Source: a virus
Length of the DNA: 20,693 nucleotides
IMG/VR virus record: IMGVR_UViG_3300031143_000045
Location: 1 to 20,693 of that record
Reading direction: 5' to 3' (one strand)
Each line of letters opens with the position of its first letter. Position 1 is the stretch's first letter. Below, piece after piece: positions 9,133-17,911 of this stretch. A program made the position numbers and the translations under genes. The notes under the pieces were generated by a model that was given only the letters and a program-made list of their open reading frames with translations, was not told where the DNA came from and made no database searches.

Positions 9133-10089
9133 TTATTTGTGTTTCCAAGTTGTCATTTCATTTTGAACTGCTTTACCAGCTTCTTGGTATTTGCCGCCAG
9201 CCAATAAATTCTTAACCTTACCCATGAAAGGTTTATCAAATACTCCCTCACCACCTGTAAGTTCCATACCTGTAGGCTTACCACTCTTATCCACTACGGT
9301 AAGAGGGTTGGATGAATGGCTATAAGCACCTTTAGTCATACCACCTGTTTTGTAGGTGTTCATGTATGTTTTTCTATCTTCCAAAGGTATGTTCTCCCAA
9401 TCTTGCTCTACATTAGTTCTAAACATTTCTAAACGTTCTGTATCTGGAAGACTCACTCTAGTGTTGTCAGAGTATGTACTATTGAACTGATTAAAGAAAT
9501 CGTCTTTAAAATCATCGCCCAATATCTTTTTCATTTGAATTGCTTCGTTATCGTACTTCGCTTTTATCTTTCTGTAAGCAGGGTCTAGTTCGTATTCCAT
9601 TTCCTTAGAAGGCTTTATAGTACCACCTTCTTTGTATCCTGCAAACTCTTCCTGGTCTTTCATGAAGGCGTTATAACCATCGGTTTGCTCTTTGTTTCTT
9701 TTGTCTGTAGCTATTTGCTTGTCAGCTTTACCTTTTTGAGCAATACCAACACCAAGTCCTACAGCAGCTCCAGCAGCCGCACCCCAAGGCCCAGCGACTG
9801 CACCCATAGAAGCGTATTTCAATGTTGAAGATGCTATATCTGCAGTTCCGTATTTTGGGTCATCATCTAAAGCATCTACAGCAGAACTAGCTACAGTTAA
9901 TCCAGCACCCATAAGAGCGTTAGTATTACCTTTCTTTTCTGCTGCCGCACTATCTGCTGCTGCTTGTTGTTCAGCAGTTAAGATAGGTGGAACATCCCCA
10001 CCTCCTAAATATTTTTTAGTATAGCCACCTCCATAATACAAGTTATTAGCTAGCTCTTTCTCTTGCTTTAAGTTTAAGTTTTTTATCAT
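9133..10089 (-). CDS. Probable virion/ejection protein with Gly/Ala-rich hydrophobic segment
   Basis: This 318-residue protein starts in an ATGA overlap with the stop of the muzzle gene. The N-terminus has two GGG motifs (YYGGGY, YLGGGD). A Gly/Ala-rich hydrophobic stretch at about 90-118 (MGAVAGPWGAAAGAAVGLG) could insert into a membrane and is followed by a Lys-rich patch. Aromatic-GG motifs recur: YKEGGTIKP, YKTGGMTKG and LAGGKYQEAG. The C-terminus contains GGEGVFDKPFMGKVKNLL and ends in a Trp/Lys-rich tail. I recognise no enzyme. Small phage proteins with one Gly/Ala-rich hydrophobic helix, encoded just after the tail tip and before the wall hydrolase, often take part in DNA ejection (for example P22 ejection proteins). 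The role here is inference from composition and position. An alternative is a minor tail-tip or assembly protein. Confidence 0.75.
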   Translation of the reverse strand: MIKNLNLKQEKELANNLYYGGGYTKKYLGGGDVPPILTAEQQAAADSAAAEKKGNTNALMGAGLTVASSAVDALDDDPKYGTADIASSTLKYASMGAVAGPWGAAAGAAVGLGVGIAQKGKADKQIATDKRNKEQTDGYNAFMKDQEEFAGYKEGGTIKPSKEMEYELDPAYRKIKAKYDNEAIQMKKILGDDFKDDFFNQFNSTYSDNTRVSLPDTERLEMFRTNVEQDWENIPLEDRKTYMNTYKTGGMTKGAYSHSSNPLTVVDKSGKPTGMELTGGEGVFDKPFMGKVKNLLAGGKYQEAGKAVQNEMTTWKHK

Positions 10090-13000
10090 TTTGTTGGTCT
10101 ATTGTGTATTAAAGCTCCAAATAATTCTATAGAATCTGGAGATGTAGACTTTGCTTGTATAATTAAATGTTGTCCTGTCGCTTTAGATGTACCATCTGTA
10201 CTTGTGATTGGTATAATGTGTTTGCCGTTAGACATTTTCGCTCCAGTTCCAGTAGTAGAAAACGGTGTGTTACTCACTGAATCTGTAAATGTAAATGTAG
10301 TAAATTTTTCTACGTTTTCATTTCCAGATAAATACATGACAAGTTTATCGAATTTCTTAGAGCTATATACATTCTCATTACATACAAAGGTAACGTCTAA
10401 GCTATTAGTATTTGATGTTCCATAAAAAGTAAGGTAATCAGAACCTGAATTCTCTCTCCACAAATTTGAAGAATATTGAACTTCGTCTGATGAATTTCTA
10501 CCTATCGTAATTAACTCGCCTGGAATATTGGTTGCCATAGAAATTATATCCTCTTTTCTTGTAATCATAACATCGTTCAACTCACTATACACCACATGAA
10601 CTGCATCATTATCTGCAGTAGTTATACATATACCAACCTCATCATAAACTTTATTGTGATATAAACATATACCTCCAACAGTGAAATCCAAAGGCTTATC
10701 CGATATAAGAGTGTCTTTTAGTGCGTTAAATATGTTTGAGTTCTGAGTTGTTATACCTAAATCTTGGACGGCAATTCCTTTACCTACCACTAATTTACAT
10801 AAGGAAGACATATTACTATCGTACCAATAAGCTGAAGTGTTGGTAACTAGCATATTATTAAAATGCTGACTACCGTAAGAAGTTTCTATATAATCACTCC
10901 TCTGTATAACTTGACCTGTCCCCGTAACTATAGTAACAGCTGCAGCATCTGCGCTATCTACAACAACCCTAGGATTGATAGATAGTTTTGATACCCCACT
11001 CTGCTGTATAGCAAATAACTCATTCCTTAAACTAAATAGGTTATATATAGCACCCTTGTTATTGTCTAATTCATGTATCTCGTTAGCATCCCAAGTTGTG
11101 AAGGCATCAAATAGATTACCAGCTAACTTTAAGTTGGATGCTGCGACTAAATTACTGTAACTGTTAACGTTTTTAAAGCTACCTGGTTTTTGTAAGAATG
11201 TCTTACTAGTGTTTCTTGATGAGTAGGTTGAATTTATAAGGAAGTTATCTTCAACCGTAGGCTCAGTACTATCCGTAGAACCAAAGAAAACTCCATCTCT
11301 TAAATCTAAGTTTACACTAGACTCTACTGGAAATATTATTGCCGTAGAGGGGTAGGGTTTTATTGTAGAATAAGTTGTAGAACCTATTATATGCTTTTTT
11401 AAGGCATACATATTTATATAAATATCTCCACCAAATACAGAATCGCTATTACTAGCTAGTGGACTAAAGTTTACGTGCCCAGTAGATATGTATTGATTTG
11501 ATTCATAGTTAGATAAGAGACTACCTCCGTACTGAGTGAATCTAACATCTCTTTTTAGTTGTACATATAACTTACTTGCATAACATGCTTGTTGATAGCT
11601 TAACCCATCTGTGGTTCTGTTTAAAACAAACGGACTGTAAGTATAGGCATTACCTGTTCCTATTCCAAAATGACTATGTCTTATTTTATCTGTCACTTCT
11701 TTTCCTAGAGTCACGAACAAGGTAGTCACACCAAACAGTGTAGAATTATATGATGAAGCACTATTATATTTTTTAGTAGTGTAAGAGTCAGGAAAGTGGT
11801 AAAACCCTTCACTATATAAACTACCTTGCAGGTTTTTAAACCTACCTCTATTACTGTAGTTTTGGTTATCCCTTCCAGTCCCGTGGTCATCATGACCCAT
11901 TCTACCTTTATCTACACCTCCACCTGGAGATACTATAGTTCCGTACTCTACTTCATTAATCTTCTGACTTTCTGAAGCTGAATTACAATCCACAACACCA
12001 GACTTAAATTGACTGTATATAACCTTCTGCGAAGATTGATAAGTATATAGTTGGTCGTTTGTGTTAGGGTTAAATCTACCAGATAATATATTTCCAGTAT
12101 AAGTACTGGTTGATTGTATCTTCTGCTTTAAATGAGTGAAGTTATCCATATCCGTAATAGTATTATCGTATGGAAAGCTTTCATCATTCAATTCTTGAGC
12201 CCCAGCATCAAGTCTACCTACTACCTTTATTTTATCTTCATCCTTTCTATCGTATTGTAACGACCCTAAAGTAACCTCTGGAGTGTCAAAAGTAAAGTCA
12301 GAATCAGACAAGCATTCATGGGCGTGGTATCCAGTATATATATCACCGTAATGATTACCATTCTTATGTCTAAGAGATTCGTTCGCACTATCGTTTGAGT
12401 GTATGATAGTTTGGTTTAATACACCAGAACCTAAAACAGATTTATCTTTCTGCTTTCTATCCACCCTAACTATAGAATATCCGCTTATTTTAGACCTAGT
12501 ATCAGACGATAACTTCACATTAAATTGTGGATATAAAGCAAACCCGCTAACATCACTTGTAGTGGTGTCGAAAGTTAAAGTAGTTGCTGTACCTTCCGAT
12601 GTAGAGTTTCTGGAAACGGTTATACTGTCATTATCCCCAGCTATACTAACAATAGTCGTATGTGGTGGTATTCCAGTTCCTGTAACTACATCATGAACAG
12701 CTAAACCCGAACCTCCACCAACTTTATTCAATATAGGGCTTGCATCATCAAAAGCCCAAGAATAACTTCTGGTTGGTAGATTACCTGCATGCTTAAATGT
12801 AGTAACACCGTCAGAGTTTTGAGTTACCCTATTACCTGCAGAATCATTACTTACATAATCCATAGTACCATCAGGCATTCTAATATCCCCTATAGGGCTA
12901 ACGAATCCTGGATTACCAGATTTATCGTAGAACAGAATACCAAATCTATAAACCTCACCTCTCTGATACCCTGTAAAGTCTTTGGTAAATAATGGGTTTT

Positions 13001-14834
13001 TGTAGTTATTATAACCACCTGCTTGTGTTGTTTCTAAATAACCGTGATGAGGTACTTGACCATAAACAGAAGAGGCTATCCTTGCGCTATCTGTATCATC
13101 ACCAGTTCCAGAATTATCGAAATACTTAACCTGACTTAAGTCAAATGTTTTTGTTGCAAAAGTAACTCGTACACCGTCATCAGCTGCATCAAACCCTACG
13201 GTTTCTGCGCCAGGAACTTTTACTGTATCTACAGCGTTTATCCACCCATAGCCACCATCCTTGTACATGGTATCCTCGTGCATTTCAGGATTTTCTGAAT
13301 CATTGTAAGTTGCTGCAGTTCCAGTATTGTAAGCTCCAAGGTATCTATAAGATTTAACTCTAAAATCTAAATCTATAGAATCTGAATTGTTGGTTAAATT
13401 AGCAGCGAATAATCTATTATCTTTTATAGCTAAATCAGCACAGACATCCCAACTAGTATGACTCCTTAGTAGCTCACCTATAGGTATTGAGACTAAAACC
13501 TCACTACCGTTATGTGTGTAATCAAAGCTAGTCGAGTTGATTATACTTTCTGAAATTATATTTGAAGTTATAGCTCCCTCAGCAGAGGTGTAAGTTATAT
13601 CTATAATCTGTATAGTGTTATACGAGGGGTCAATATTGTCAATAGTTAAATGGACAGCATTAGAAGAGTTGGTCTCTAAACTACCACCTAAAGATAAGTG
13701 ATAAGAAGTGAGTGGGCTTGTTTTTAATATCTGAACTGGATTTGTTATATTAGACACTCTTGATGTTTTACCATCTGTAGTAACTAACCTATAGCAATAT
13801 GAATGAGAGCCACAGCTAATATTCCCACCAGAAGTTATTCTGGTTACTGTAGGACTAACCATTTTAGTTGCTTTAAATACATTTAAATCAGAAGCCACTA
13901 AATTAGAATAATAAGAATCGCTCTCGTTTAAATTTACAGTTCTAAGAGGGTTAACTCCATCTGTCCAGTAAATCCTATGAAAATGCTCATTCTCTTCAGA
14001 CACCTCCAACCTAATAGACGACTTGCTTACCAAACCTAAGTCTGTCTGAATAATCATTTCTCTATTCAATAAACTACCATCATTGTTAGATGTGAGTTTA
14101 AATATTGCATCACCTCCATTACCCGCACTCGATGTGGTTATCGCCACCATGTAGTCTGAGAAGTTAGCCAGCGCTACAATTTCGTAATTCACTCCAATGT
14201 AAGAAACTTCTGAGTATCCATTACCAGTAGATATGGGATAGTCACTAAAAACCTCTGCACCACCATCGGTGTAACGAACATAAGCCTTAAATGTTAAGGT
14301 CATAGCTTCCGAAGTTTTGTCGCTATAATTTATATAAGCAGAACCGTCATAGTTGTTATTGAACGACATATTCATTGCCTCAGAGACTGTTTCATCAGCC
14401 AAGGCCTTCTGTACACATAAATATATTAATACTAAAATATCAGCACCAGAACTTATACTAACAGTCATGCCTTCAAGAACCCCACCCCAAGAACCTACAG
14501 TATCGCCACTATAAAAATTAAATACTTTCTGAATGAAACCTCCATCCCCGTTTATGTACATTCTAATTCCGTAGGCAGAAGGACCATCTAAGTTGTCTAT
14601 TGCAGTGTTAGATAGTATTCCAGTCTCAGAAAAAGTTACCTTTTTTTCGCTTATAGTTAAAGTATCATACAAAGAATTACCTTTAGCGTTCTTTAAAATA
14701 AAAGAATTATCCTCTCTACTTACAAGCCTAGCGTTTGTTGCTGACTTGTAGGTATCTGAAGGTAATATATTAGCATCTAAATCAGACATCATTCCTTTTG
14801 AGAATGAATTTGGTTTTTTAGGAGATTCTGCCAT
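10086..14834 (-). CDS. Tail stabilization / muzzle-type protein
   Basis: At 1582 residues this is the largest complete gene in the window. Its start (SFSKGMMSDLDANILPSD, then SATNARLV and a Gly-Asn motif) matches the N-terminal pattern of the crAss-like 'phage stabilization protein', which in phiCrAss001 forms the distal tail muzzle. The sequence is almost entirely beta-rich, with many Ser, Thr, Asn and Tyr and no membrane segment. Residues near 1200-1400 contain repeated short beta motifs, including GSQHFNNMLVTNTSAYWYD at about 1320, compatible with a beta-propeller. Two stretches look like insertions: about 75-190, and about 700-745 (VTGTGIPPHTTIVSI), which resembles small beta domains common in phage adhesion proteins. 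It starts 2 nt after the stop of the ring-protein gene and overlaps the next gene by 4 nt. It probably seals the tail tip and may contact the host surface. Family call is good; exact role is inferred. Confidence 0.82.
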   Translation of the reverse strand: MAESPKKPNSFSKGMMSDLDANILPSDTYKSATNARLVSREDNSFILKNAKGNSLYDTLTISEKKVTFSETGILSNTAIDNLDGPSAYGIRMYINGDGGFIQKVFNFYSGDTVGSWGGVLEGMTVSISSGADILVLIYLCVQKALADETVSEAMNMSFNNNYDGSAYINYSDKTSEAMTLTFKAYVRYTDGGAEVFSDYPISTGNGYSEVSYIGVNYEIVALANFSDYMVAITTSSAGNGGDAIFKLTSNNDGSLLNREMIIQTDLGLVSKSSIRLEVSEENEHFHRIYWTDGVNPLRTVNLNESDSYYSNLVASDLNVFKATKMVSPTVTRITSGGNISCGSHSYCYRLVTTDGKTSRVSNITNPVQILKTSPLTSYHLSLGGSLETNSSNAVHLTIDNIDPSYNTIQIIDITYTSAEGAITSNIISESIINSTSFDYTHNGSEVLVSIPIGELLRSHTSWDVCADLAIKDNRLFAANLTNNSDSIDLDFRVKSYRYLGAYNTGTAATYNDSENPEMHEDTMYKDGGYGWINAVDTVKVPGAETVGFDAADDGVRVTFATKTFDLSQVKYFDNSGTGDDTDSARIASSVYGQVPHHGYLETTQAGGYNNYKNPLFTKDFTGYQRGEVYRFGILFYDKSGNPGFVSPIGDIRMPDGTMDYVSNDSAGNRVTQNSDGVTTFKHAGNLPTRSYSWAFDDASPILNKVGGGSGLAVHDVVTGTGIPPHTTIVSIAGDNDSITVSRNSTSEGTATTLTFDTTTSDVSGFALYPQFNVKLSSDTRSKISGYSIVRVDRKQKDKSVLGSGVLNQTIIHSNDSANESLRHKNGNHYGDIYTGYHAHECLSDSDFTFDTPEVTLGSLQYDRKDEDKIKVVGRLDAGAQELNDESFPYDNTITDMDNFTHLKQKIQSTSTYTGNILSGRFNPNTNDQLYTYQSSQKVIYSQFKSGVVDCNSASESQKINEVEYGTIVSPGGGVDKGRMGHDDHGTGRDNQNYSNRGRFKNLQGSLYSEGFYHFPDSYTTKKYNSASSYNSTLFGVTTLFVTLGKEVTDKIRHSHFGIGTGNAYTYSPFVLNRTTDGLSYQQACYASKLYVQLKRDVRFTQYGGSLLSNYESNQYISTGHVNFSPLASNSDSVFGGDIYINMYALKKHIIGSTTYSTIKPYPSTAIIFPVESSVNLDLRDGVFFGSTDSTEPTVEDNFLINSTYSSRNTSKTFLQKPGSFKNVNSYSNLVAASNLKLAGNLFDAFTTWDANEIHELDNNKGAIYNLFSLRNELFAIQQSGVSKLSINPRVVVDSADAAAVTIVTGTGQVIQRSDYIETSYGSQHFNNMLVTNTSAYWYDSNMSSLCKLVVGKGIAVQDLGITTQNSNIFNALKDTLISDKPLDFTVGGICLYHNKVYDEVGICITTADNDAVHVVYSELNDVMITRKEDIISMATNIPGELITIGRNSSDEVQYSSNLWRENSGSDYLTFYGTSNTNSLDVTFVCNENVYSSKKFDKLVMYLSGNENVEKFTTFTFTDSVSNTPFSTTGTGAKMSNGKHIIPITSTDGTSKATGQHLIIQAKSTSPDSIELFGALIHNRPTK

Positions 14835-14836
14835 GG

Positions 14837-15448
14837 TTAAAACAATTTATGTTCGTTACTACTAGGCTTAAGAGTGTTCCAGTATTTAGAAATATTCCTC
14901 CACTGCTGTTTGGTAGGCATATTGTCTCTACCTCTAGCTTGAGCACACTGAAAAGACCACTCTTGCTTTAAATCTTGATAAACATATCTAGGGAGTTTTT
15001 GATTGTAATATTCTCTTCCTTTATATTTATACATGATATAAGAAGCAATAGCATCTTCGTGAGCTGAAGATATAGTAGGGTATCCCTCTTCATCAGTTGA
15101 TATAGCATCATAATGAACATCTATCGTTGTTCCGTCTGCTACATCTATATTTAAGTAACCACTTGACACATACATATCTCTACTCTGGTCATAAGAAGAG
15201 CCCGACACATCTGAGGGGCTTCTTACTTCTATCATGTTAAGAAAGTCCGAAGGAAGTAAAGCCTTCTTACTTGAAATAACTAATGAGGTAACTTTTTTAT
15301 CGAAAGTGGTATAAGAGCCAATTTTCTTCTCTGCCTCAAAAGCCCACTCTACAAAGTTATGAAATTCTCTTGCAGCGTCTTGTATACCTAAATTACGTAT
15401 AACTGCAGCTACAACTTGTTTAACACTTATTCTAGGATTTCCTTTCAT
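14837..15448 (-). CDS. Tail ring protein (crAss-like ring protein 1 type)
   Basis: This 203-residue protein shows the layout I associate with the crAss-like structural protein just upstream of the muzzle gene: RISVKQVVAAVIRNLGI near the N-terminus, EWAFEAEKKIGSY (about 28-42), a lipoyl-like short beta stretch ending KKALLPSDFLNMIEV (about 58-74), YPTISSAHEDAIASYIMYKY (about 122-141), and a C-terminal block with AQARGRDNMPTKQQW and YWNTLKP. In the family these proteins form rings of the short tail below the portal. The start lies in an ATGA overlap with the stop of the IHF-like gene, and the stop is 2 nt before the muzzle ATG, so these genes are translated as a tight unit. Homology is recalled rather than searched, but the position immediately before the large stabilization protein supports it. 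Confidence 0.78.
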   Translation of the reverse strand: MKGNPRISVKQVVAAVIRNLGIQDAAREFHNFVEWAFEAEKKIGSYTTFDKKVTSLVISSKKALLPSDFLNMIEVRSPSDVSGSSYDQSRDMYVSSGYLNIDVADGTTIDVHYDAISTDEEGYPTISSAHEDAIASYIMYKYKGREYYNQKLPRYVYQDLKQEWSFQCAQARGRDNMPTKQQWRNISKYWNTLKPSSNEHKLF

Positions 15449-15891
15449 GTTTGTTGTTTTATTATATCCTTAAATCTCCTTAAGGGCAATACTTTATATT
15501 GATTATACTTATAAGGCCTATCCCACATAACTTTTACATACTCATCATCAAGTATAGGCACTTTATATAATACTGTCTTATTTTCTCTTTTACTTGCTTC
15601 AACATCCAACCTTACATGAAATGGTCTTTTGTGAGGTAGTTTCTTAGTGTAAATAGAACCTAGCTTTACAGGCAGTTTAAAGACCTCTTGTTGTCTAGCT
15701 ACTATATCTATCGTATTGTCTAAGAAAGACTCCATAATGGAGTAATACTCAGCATAAGACATAGCTCTATCACTTCTCTCCCCCTTAACTCTTAGGCCAC
15801 TCTTTATAGAGTTGTATATATCCTTAATGGATACATATTTGTCTTTGTATTTCTTGTAAGTATTACTACTTGCCTTTTGTCGTGTTTTCAT
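15445..15891 (-). CDS. IHF/HU-fold-like structural protein of the tail module
   Basis: I place the start at the ATG at 15889-15891 (148 aa); a TTG one codon upstream (15892-15894) would add one residue but is less likely. The gene overlaps the end of the preceding ring gene by 26 nt in another frame. It is strongly basic (Lys/Arg-rich, especially the first 45 residues and the C-terminus). Its pattern (AEYYSIMESFLDNTIDIVA, then a hydrophobic strand LPVKLGSIYTKKL, and VKVMWDRPY) resembles the crAss-like protein described as an integration-host-factor-like subunit, which is conserved beside the ring genes and typically carries a YRFYWDK-like strand. In that setting it is probably a virion component and not a chromosome-bending protein. 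Alternatively it may bind DNA in the neck. Resemblance is moderate, and the N-terminal 35 residues look disordered. Confidence 0.7.
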   Translation of the reverse strand: MKTRQKASSNTYKKYKDKYVSIKDIYNSIKSGLRVKGERSDRAMSYAEYYSIMESFLDNTIDIVARQQEVFKLPVKLGSIYTKKLPHKRPFHVRLDVEASKRENKTVLYKVPILDDEYVKVMWDRPYKYNQYKVLPLRRFKDIIKQQT

Positions 15892-16507
15892 CAACCTGGT
15901 TGTTTGGTCCTTTCGATGGTACGGTTACAATGATACTAAACTCTTGTTTTAATACTTCTTTTACTAGAACAGCTATTAACTCTTCAGGTATAGGGTATTG
16001 AGTTGTATCATCATTCACATAAGAACTAACCTCTGTTGGGTTAGAAAATATACCATTAACCTCTACAGAACCTCCAGAAACAAGTGAGTCTCCTTCCCAT
16101 ACGTAAAGCTTTCTATCGGATAATGTTGCTATCTTACTTCCTGCACTTAATATGAATCTTGAACTGTTCACGAACATTCTGTCGTGATGTTGTATTATAG
16201 GTAAAGGAACATAAAACGAATCAGTGGACGTATCGTCTTTGTGCGCTACACTCCTAATCCCTCTATTATCGTTAAATCCTACGACAGCCTTAATGGAAGC
16301 TCCTGACTCCTTGGGAGTTAAGACATCCATTTGAAAACAAGCATTAGAAGCCTTCTTTCCGTTATCCGTATACTGCATCAATAGATTAGCTCTATGGTAA
16401 TGTACCATAAACTTAATCTGACGATTAGATATATCAGAATCATCAGAAGCAACACCTCCAGAGACTATGTTTTTTATGTTGTATGTTATTTCGTTTAATG
16501 TAGCCAT
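15866..16507 (-). CDS. Tail ring/hub-type structural protein
   Basis: This 213-residue protein begins MATLNEITYNIKNIVSGG, followed by DISNRQIKFMVHYHRANLL. This opening recurs in crAss-like and related flavophage structural proteins of the ring region. The middle is beta-rich, with a conserved-looking stretch IIQHHDRMFVNSSRF (about 105-119) and KLYVWEGDSLV (about 134-144). PIPEELIAVLVKEVLKQEF (about 173-191) is a probable amphipathic helix, and the tail is hydrophilic. It is separated from the upstream gene by 79 nt that include a stem-loop (16523-16561), and its 3' end overlaps the IHF-like gene. It probably forms part of the connector or hub between portal and muzzle. The family assignment is from pattern memory; which ring it corresponds to cannot be settled here. 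Confidence 0.72.
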   Translation of the reverse strand: MATLNEITYNIKNIVSGGVASDDSDISNRQIKFMVHYHRANLLMQYTDNGKKASNACFQMDVLTPKESGASIKAVVGFNDNRGIRSVAHKDDTSTDSFYVPLPIIQHHDRMFVNSSRFILSAGSKIATLSDRKLYVWEGDSLVSGGSVEVNGIFSNPTEVSSYVNDDTTQYPIPEELIAVLVKEVLKQEFSIIVTVPSKGPNNQVDENTTKGK

Positions 16508-16522
16508 AATATCTTTTTAATA

Positions 16523-16561
16523 AGAAAGGGTAAAGCAAGGAAACCCTACTCTACCCTTTCT
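16523..16561 (-). promoter_or_regulatory. Stem-loop in the leader of the ring-protein gene
   Basis: A perfect 10-bp inverted repeat (AGAAAGGGTA read on the minus strand, pairing with TACCCTTTCT) encloses a 19-nt loop and ends about 15 nt before the ATG at 16507. Inside the loop, a second ACCCT/AGGGT copy offers a mutually exclusive, shorter hairpin. There is no continuous T-run after it on the minus strand (TTATTAAAAAG), so a standard intrinsic terminator is unlikely. It could be an RNA-processing or translation-control element; that is inference. Confidence 0.5.
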
Positions 16562-16586
16562 AGAAAGCAGGGAGCAAAAAGCATCT

Positions 16587-17204
16587 TTAAACTCGTCGTT
16601 CAGTTATTTCAGCCTGAATCATTTGGTATCTTGGGTCTCCCAGTGTTCCCAAGACTTTACGAGCAGCAATCTGACACACTTCTTCGTGTGTATGAGCGCT
16701 TAAATCTTCTATATTCGTAGTGTACTTTAAGTACTTTACTATAACTTCCTTCATTCCTTTCCATCCTTGAAAGAATATATGCCCCATCTGAATGTAAGCA
16801 ATAGGATATTCTTCGTTGTACTTATTGAAAGGGTCGTTAGAGTACGCTGTTATATCAGATAACTGAATAATCTTAACACTAATGTACGGATTCTTTCTAG
16901 TGTGTATGGCTAGTATCTTAGAGTAAACATAATCAAGCTCCGTTTCAGGTACGTCCCAAAACTCACCCCCAGCAGACTCTAAATCAATCTGAGGAGACGT
17001 AGTACCAGCCACCATTTCAGACCTAACTAGATTCTGTAGTTTATCTCTAGAATCTTGACTAGTCTCAAACGATAGATAATATTGTTGAGCAAACTCATCA
17101 ACAGCCATTTCAACAAACCCATCTATATCAGTATTTGATAAGTAGGCAGCATCCTCTCTGTCTATGATTAATCTTACTCTATCCCTTGCGGTCTCTACAG
17201 TCAT
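16587..17204 (-). CDS. Connector/ring-type structural protein
   Basis: This 205-residue protein has the plan of crAss-like ring and P22 gp4-like head-tail connector proteins: an N-terminal helix pair (TVETARDRVRLIIDRED, then LSNTDIDGFVEMAVDEFAQQYY), a loop with a Trp (EFWDVPETELDYVYSKIL, about 82-99), a beta region containing NDPFNKYNEEYPIAYIQMG (about 122-140), a KYLKYT strand, and a helical end HEEVCQIAARKVLGTLGDPRYQMI. In such proteins the helical part docks on the portal or on an adjacent ring, and the beta part lines the channel. The ATG is preceded by an A-rich leader (AAAAAATAACAAC), 5 nt after the upstream stop. The family is recognised by pattern only; the exact ring is uncertain. 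Confidence 0.74.
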   Translation of the reverse strand: MTVETARDRVRLIIDREDAAYLSNTDIDGFVEMAVDEFAQQYYLSFETSQDSRDKLQNLVRSEMVAGTTSPQIDLESAGGEFWDVPETELDYVYSKILAIHTRKNPYISVKIIQLSDITAYSNDPFNKYNEEYPIAYIQMGHIFFQGWKGMKEVIVKYLKYTTNIEDLSAHTHEEVCQIAARKVLGTLGDPRYQMIQAEITERRV

Positions 17205-17209
17205 TGTTG

Positions 17210-17887
17210 TTATTTTTTAGAAGCAACCTTACCTTTAGCTGGTTTAGTTTCACCTCTTATTTCATGCTTCAAGATAGCTAAAATATCTTTGTTATCTTTT
17301 AACCAAACTAACACCTGTTCCTCGTTAGTTCCGATAGCTTCTTTACCATAATAGAACGTTTCGTTCTTATAGTTTATCTTCTTAGCCTTCAACGCTTCCA
17401 TGATGAACACTCTAAGTTCCTTCTCTGGGTCAAAATGAACCTCCATGAATTTAGCGTGGTCACTTTGAGCTACATTAATTGCTTTAGCTCTTAACACATC
17501 TAAGCTAGCATTAAGGTTAAAACGACTTAATGTTGCGAATACTTTCACATCAGAGTCTGACATTTTAGCTGCTTCAATAATAGCCTGAGCAGAAGTTAAC
17601 GTCTCTTTAGTATCAGCTTCTTCTTTTTCTTGTATATCAATACGAGTCCAAGCAGCTAATATAGATGGATGACTCTTTAACCATTCGTCTGTTATTACAT
17701 CTCCTTCTATAGAGGTGTTTAAGATGAATGAGGCACGACTTGTAACAAACTGCTGTTCTAGTCCGTTTACATCTTTTAACTCGTGCAGTCTTCCTGATTT
17801 GTCTTTGTAAGCACTACCAAAATTAAAGTTACTAATTTTAGAATATTTGTTGTGCTTGTAATGAATAAGGTTTTTTGTAATCTCCAT
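17210..17887 (-). CDS. Hypothetical virion-module protein, first gene after the terminator
   Basis: This 225-residue, mixed alpha/beta protein is not one I recognise. The first 75 residues are beta-rich and include FVTSRASFILNTSIEGDV. A central helical part (about 85-160) is hydrophilic, and the end is Lys-rich (TKPAKGKVASKK), a typical disordered tail. There is no signal peptide, membrane segment or enzymatic motif. It is the first gene downstream of the terminator at 17912-17939, with an A-rich 25-nt leader. Its position between the capsid and ring genes suggests a head-completion, neck or ring component, as in crAss-like gene order. A regulatory or chaperone role is also possible. Confidence 0.7.
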   Translation of the reverse strand: MEITKNLIHYKHNKYSKISNFNFGSAYKDKSGRLHELKDVNGLEQQFVTSRASFILNTSIEGDVITDEWLKSHPSILAAWTRIDIQEKEEADTKETLTSAQAIIEAAKMSDSDVKVFATLSRFNLNASLDVLRAKAINVAQSDHAKFMEVHFDPEKELRVFIMEALKAKKINYKNETFYYGKEAIGTNEEQVLVWLKDNKDILAILKHEIRGETKPAKGKVASKK

Positions 17888-17911
17888 GCTTGCTTTTTTT
17901 TGTTGTTAGTT

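Noticed and set aside
10102-12992. Plus-strand open frames inside the muzzle gene
   Set aside because: Antisense shadows; the minus-strand frame is continuous and has recognisable protein patterns.
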